This document shows positions 63,601 to 64,000 of a stretch of 64,000 bases of DNA, one piece after another. Within the stretch, counting starts at the first letter, position 1. Every line of letters begins with the position of its first letter. The position numbers and the translations under genes were made by a program. Below the pieces are notes generated by a model. It was not told the DNA's origin. It ran no database searches and worked only from the letters and a program-made list of their open reading frames with translations. Source of the DNA: Branchiostoma belcheri. Taxonomy: Eukaryota > Chordata > Leptocardii > Amphioxiformes > Branchiostomatidae. Where the stretch lies: assembly GCF_001625305.1 (NCBI RefSeq), contig NW_017804431.1, forward strand, positions 306,402-370,401, in the 5' to 3' direction.

Positions 63601-63784
63601 AAATAAATGTTGCGCAATTCAAAATAAAACTGGTGGGGGAGGGGGGTGCACGCTAAACTTCGACGGTTTAATTTCTTTCTTCTTGAATTAACGGCCGAGT
63701 CAACAGGGCCAGAAATGAAGATAAAACGTCTTGAAGGAATGAAATATTTCTTCAAGACGTGGGACAGACCTGTGCCACAGGCAT
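48601..63784 (-). CDS. CPEB1: CPEB1, cytoplasmic polyadenylation element-binding protein, 14 coding exons
   Basis: Binds UUUUAU elements in mRNA 3' UTRs and switches between translational repression and cytoplasmic polyadenylation, in oocytes and at synapses (family knowledge). Fourteen minus-strand exons join in frame to 622 residues (human CPEB1 566). Visible in order: RINAILDN near residue 42; [12 protein letters not shown] near 250, keeping the TSGxxS beta-TrCP degron; [10 protein letters not shown] near 328; RRM1 from [13 protein letters not shown] (372) to the RNP1-like [11 protein letters not shown]2 with [10 protein letters not shown] and SGRVTFGN; then a ZZ-type zinc domain with paired CxxC and HH ligands in [27 protein letters not shown] and LRHH. 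The vertebrate Aurora-A site LDSR is NSR here: the serine stays but Leu-Asp does not. This is CPEB1, not the CPEB2-4 class, by its RRM and N-terminal sequence. Confidence 0.97.
49234..49415 (-). CDS. CPEB1: CPEB1 coding exon 13 (ZZ zinc domain)
   Basis: [60 protein letters not shown]. Acceptor gacag. I end it at donor gtgggt (49233), since the open frame beyond has no family similarity and the next exon restores the normal tail; reading through instead would give a TGA at 49158-49160. Acceptor and first 60 coding bases recur at 49455-49530. Confidence 0.92.
49455..49530 (-). repeat. Copy of the CPEB1 exon 13 acceptor and first 60 bases
   Basis: Minus strand has the same ATTGACAG acceptor and GTCCAGGTGG, then a one-base deletion, then [12 protein letters not shown] in shifted frame. 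The flanking intron TCAATTA/ACCAATCAGA is also shared. Confidence 0.9.
50255..50616. mobile_element. PIF/Harbinger-like MITE
   Basis: GGCCACACCAATTTAATCTC to AAATTAAATTGGTGTGGCC, TAA on both sides. Confidence 0.8.
50651..50745 (-). CDS. CPEB1: CPEB1 coding exon 12 (RRM2 end)
   Basis: [34 protein letters not shown]1 is GRVTFGN. Acceptor tttcag, donor gtcaga, ends phase 0. A PIF/Harbinger MITE ends 34 bases past the donor. Confidence 0.97.
50760..51065 (-). repeat. SINE, minus orientation, diverged
   Basis: Shares TTTTCGATAAGTGTGGTGGG, CTAACCAAAGCTAGGTACTC and CACTTATCGAAAA-type blocks with 3130-3525. Confidence 0.7.
51090..52620 (+). pseudogene. Non-LTR retrotransposon ORF2 end, split by a DNA transposon
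   Basis: Before the insert: [20 protein letters not shown]; after it (52365 on): [19 protein letters not shown] and [11 protein letters not shown]. This is the RNase-H-side end of a LINE ORF2 (LTxLRxxxSxLxxHxF, CxCGxxxETxxHFLLxC). The insert is 51254-52359. Confidence 0.75.
51254..52359 (+). mobile_element. hAT-like element, 1.1 kb, with a GC-rich internal open frame
   Basis: CAGAGTTCGAAAT to ATTTCGAACCCTG, TACAG duplicated on both sides (51249-51253, 52360-52364). Subterminal TGCAAATTG/TTTGCACCT repeats at both ends. A plus-strand open frame (51587-52054) includes [14 protein letters not shown], an Ala/Gly-rich stretch and AKKQKLTG followed by what could be a donor; such N-termini occur in hAT/DUF4371-type transposases. 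I infer a deleted copy keeping the first transposase exon. Confidence 0.65.
52815..53013 (-). CDS. CPEB1: CPEB1 coding exon 11 (RRM2)
   Basis: [60 protein letters not shown]. Acceptor aacag, donor gtgaga, phase 1 end. Practically identical to vertebrate CPEB1 RRM2. Confidence 0.98.
53088..53330. mobile_element. PIF/Harbinger-like MITE, right part missing
   Basis: Starts GGCCACACCAATTTAATTTG and keeps TTGGCCCCAACGGTTGAAGA; stops near CCAGCCTGGTATGTTGACTTC, without the right inverted end. Confidence 0.75.
53571..53701 (-). CDS. CPEB1: CPEB1 coding exon 10 (RRM1, tandem acceptor)
   Basis: [43 protein letters not shown]. Donor gtcagt, phase 0 end. The acceptor is CAGCAG (NAGNAG): splicing at the first AG gives PKAGYVY, at the second (exon start 53698) PKGYVY; both keep frame. 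Vertebrate CPEB1 varies by a few residues at the same point. Confidence 0.96.
53796..54258. repeat. 22-bp tandem repeat, about 21 units
   Basis: Units of GCATCAGAATTTTGCCAACG plus TT, with variation almost only at the C/A/T of GC(C/A/T)AA and at the A/G before TT. Lies between CPEB1 exons 10 and 9. Confidence 0.97.
54473..54562 (-). CDS. CPEB1: CPEB1 coding exon 9 (RRM1)
   Basis: [29 protein letters not shown]; the VEWPGKDgKHPR motif is CPEB1-specific. Acceptor cctag, donor gtgacg, phase 1 end. Confidence 0.97.
54724..55078. mobile_element. PIF/Harbinger-like MITE, left end worn
   Basis: CACACCAATTTAATTTG to CAAATTGGTGTGGCC; inner sequence matches the other copies in reverse. Confidence 0.7.
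55260..55510. mobile_element. Foldback palindrome, 250 bp
   Basis: AGTTAGTAGAAATTCTTCGA reads back as TCGAAGAATTTCTACTAACT; arms of about 100 bases include GTACCTCCAAATTTT, centre CTAGTCTCG..CGAGACTAG. Confidence 0.9.
55597..55710 (-). CDS. CPEB1: CPEB1 coding exon 8 (RRM1 start)
   Basis: [38 protein letters not shown]2 of RRM1 is VFLGGV. Acceptor cacag, donor gttagt, phase 1 both ends. Confidence 0.97.
55728..55985. mobile_element. Foldback element (CTTCCTCAGTAGAC family)
   Basis: Second copy of the element at 29066, arms AAGTTAAAACTTTTGGTCC and GGACTAAAAGTTTTAACTT. Confidence 0.85.
56069..56297. mobile_element. Foldback element, relative of 9972-10190
   Basis: CACAACCAAAGTGTTTTATT..GTCACCTTCCTCAGGGCA at the left and the complementary TGCCCTGAGGAAGGTGAC..AACACTTGGTTGTG at the right. 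Confidence 0.8.
56519..56741 (-). CDS. CPEB1: CPEB1 coding exon 7
   Basis: [56 protein letters not shown]; equals vertebrate RWPGASVW..KDPFSIEREARLHRQAA. Acceptor tgtag, donor gtgaga, phase 1 end. Confidence 0.95.
57170..57660. repeat. 43-bp-type tandem repeat with CCAAT boxes
   Basis: About 11 loose units of TCAAATTGACCAATCACAG with AGCTTACAAAAGCAAC. Lies between CPEB1 exons 7 and 6, ending 50 bases from exon 6. Confidence 0.85.
57710..57843 (-). CDS. CPEB1: CPEB1 coding exon 6 (degron region)
   Basis: [40 protein letters not shown]. The [12 protein letters not shown] block aligns with vertebrate [18 protein letters not shown]. Acceptor ttcag, donor gtacgt, ends phase 0. Confidence 0.93.
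57981..58371. mobile_element. PIF/Harbinger-like MITE, diverged
   Basis: GGCTACACCAATTTAAATTG to AAATTAAATTGGTATAGCC; a (TA)n run is at 58265-58289. It ends 32 bases from CPEB1 exon 5. Confidence 0.75.
58403..58666 (-). CDS. CPEB1: CPEB1 coding exon 5
   Basis: [20 protein letters not shown], then an Arg/Tyr-rich disordered stretch ([28 protein letters not shown]) to YEPVFG. Acceptor gtag, donor gtaagt, phase 1 both ends. Probably disordered low-complexity region. Confidence 0.88.
59091..59334. mobile_element. Foldback element (CTTCCTCAGTAGAC family)
   Basis: Third copy; its right edge received the hAT-like element at 59339. Confidence 0.85.
59339..59672. mobile_element. hAT-like element (GTGCACC type), clean ends
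   Basis: CAGGGCTCGAAATACTGG to ATTTCGAGCCCTG with ATCAT on both sides (59334-59338, 59673-59677). Right flank continues the foldback repeat (GATGAACTTTCATGATAG). Confidence 0.85.
59786..59923 (-). CDS. CPEB1: CPEB1 coding exon 4
   Basis: [40 protein letters not shown]. Acceptor tttag after a T-run, donor gtaagc, phase 1 both ends. Not strongly conserved; support is frame, splice sites and position. Confidence 0.87.
60245..60391. repeat. GA-rich simple repeat with a 20-N gap
   Basis: GAGAGAGG-type repeat; N at 60335-60354. About 60 bases from CPEB1 exon 3's donor. Confidence 0.97.
60453..60539 (-). CDS. CPEB1: CPEB1 coding exon 3
   Basis: [28 protein letters not shown]; equals vertebrate LPDANDLCLGLQSLSL region loosely. 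Acceptor cctcag, donor gtaagt, phase 1 at both ends. Confidence 0.88.
60680..61340 (+). pseudogene. Non-LTR retrotransposon 3' end, frameshifted
   Basis: Plus strand: [40 protein letters not shown]; after a frameshift [20 protein letters not shown] and [12 protein letters not shown] then stop. A 3' UTR with AATAAA at 61318-61323 follows. Typical LINE ORF2 end. Confidence 0.8.
61365..61724. mobile_element. PIF/Harbinger-like MITE
   Basis: GGCCACACCAATTTAATTTC to AAATTAAATTGGTATGGCC, TAA on both sides; it ends 17 bases from CPEB1 exon 2's donor. Confidence 0.8.
61742..61919 (-). CDS. CPEB1: CPEB1 coding exon 2
   Basis: Codes [20 protein letters not shown], then [31 protein letters not shown] is the N-terminal signature of vertebrate CPEB1. 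Acceptor aatag, donor gtaaaa, phase 1 end. Confidence 0.94.
62092..62272. mobile_element. TA-flanked MITE, second copy
   Basis: GCCTCCATAGCAGGCTTATA to CATGCTTCGGAGGC, TA on both sides; matches 18116-18314 throughout. Confidence 0.8.
62280..63440. other. CPEB1 intron 1, no gene seen
   Basis: AT-rich with a GTGTGTG/G-run at 62746-62768 and no repeat family I could match in the window; no conserved coding block. The open frames here lack any familiar motif. Confidence 0.6.
63770..63784 (-). CDS. CPEB1: CPEB1 coding exon 1 (proposed start, MPVAQ)
   Basis: ATG in a good context (G at -3), five codons to donor gtctgt, phase 0. Chosen because it puts about 39 residues before RINAILD, as in vertebrates. 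The frame stays open upstream to an in-frame ATG at 63973 and beyond, so a longer N-terminus cannot be excluded; the window ends before the 5' UTR can be judged. Confidence 0.65.
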
Positions 63785-64000
63785 GGCCTTCCTTGAGAAC
63801 CCCGGCGGGGGTCGGCGCACACTGCCGTCGGTGGCCACGGTGCCTTCTGCCGTAACGTGCCGAGGAGGTCTCCCTTGGAGGTTTCGGGAAGAGCTTACAA
63901 GTCGAGATTCCTTGCAGCAGGCGCACTGTGGGCTCTGTGAGCGCGTTTTATACTCGCCAGCGTACTGCTTCATCCTTCCCACCTGTTTTTCTGGCCGAAA

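Noticed and set aside
63450..63926. Minus-strand open frame of 158 codons over CPEB1 exon 1
   Set aside because: Different frame from the exon that joins exon 2, runs across the donor into intron, and has no familiar motif.

Overview
The window is a 64 kb piece of animal nuclear DNA. It has small GT-AG exons in long introns, AT-rich non-coding sequence, many families of short DNA transposons, non-LTR retrotransposon tails and tRNA-derived SINEs. The protein sequences are deuterostome-like and the repeat load and style (dense MITEs, AAAC microsatellites, ACATGTA motifs) best fit an amphioxus (Branchiostoma); the genus is an inference, the phylum-level call is firmer. There are two 20-N assembly gaps (9892-9911 and 60335-60354).

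Both protein-coding genes I recognise are on the minus strand and lie head to tail. CPEB1 (cytoplasmic polyadenylation element-binding protein 1) runs from 63784 to 48601 in 14 coding exons whose phases all join, giving about 622 residues: a conserved RINAILD N-terminus, a TSGxxS degron region, two RRMs and a C-terminal ZZ-type zinc-binding domain. Its 3' UTR appears to end near 48140 with a CPE directly upstream of the AATAAA. About 2.9 kb further along is the start of WDR7 (Rabconnectin-3 beta): a probable non-coding first exon near 45183-45290, the ATG at 44278, and 26 coding exons down to 2567 encoding 1414 residues in one continuous frame. The last roughly 100 residues (final WD repeat) lie beyond the left edge. 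WDR7 works with DMXL/Rabconnectin-3 alpha in V-ATPase assembly and acidification; CPEB1 controls poly(A) tail length and translation of CPE-containing mRNAs. I see no operon-like link between them.

The most striking thing in the window is that exon edges are locally duplicated, again and again. WDR7 exons 9, 11, 13, 18, 21, 23, 24 and 26 and CPEB1 exon 13 each have nearby extra copies of an exon end together with its splice site. The extreme case is a roughly 150-bp unit at 30301-31470 carrying eight extra copies of the start of exon 11 with its acceptor. Where the copied pieces are long enough to compare, most differences from the real exon are synonymous.

The rest is repeats. PIF/Harbinger-like MITEs (TAA/TTA target duplications) are the most frequent; there are also hAT-like elements with CAGGGCTCGAAAT ends and 5-bp target duplications, TTAA-flanked elements, TA-flanked MITEs, a decayed pogo/Tigger-like transposon, several foldback palindromes, at least five non-LTR retrotransposon 3' ends, SINEs, and several minisatellites, some of which contain dense CCAAT boxes.
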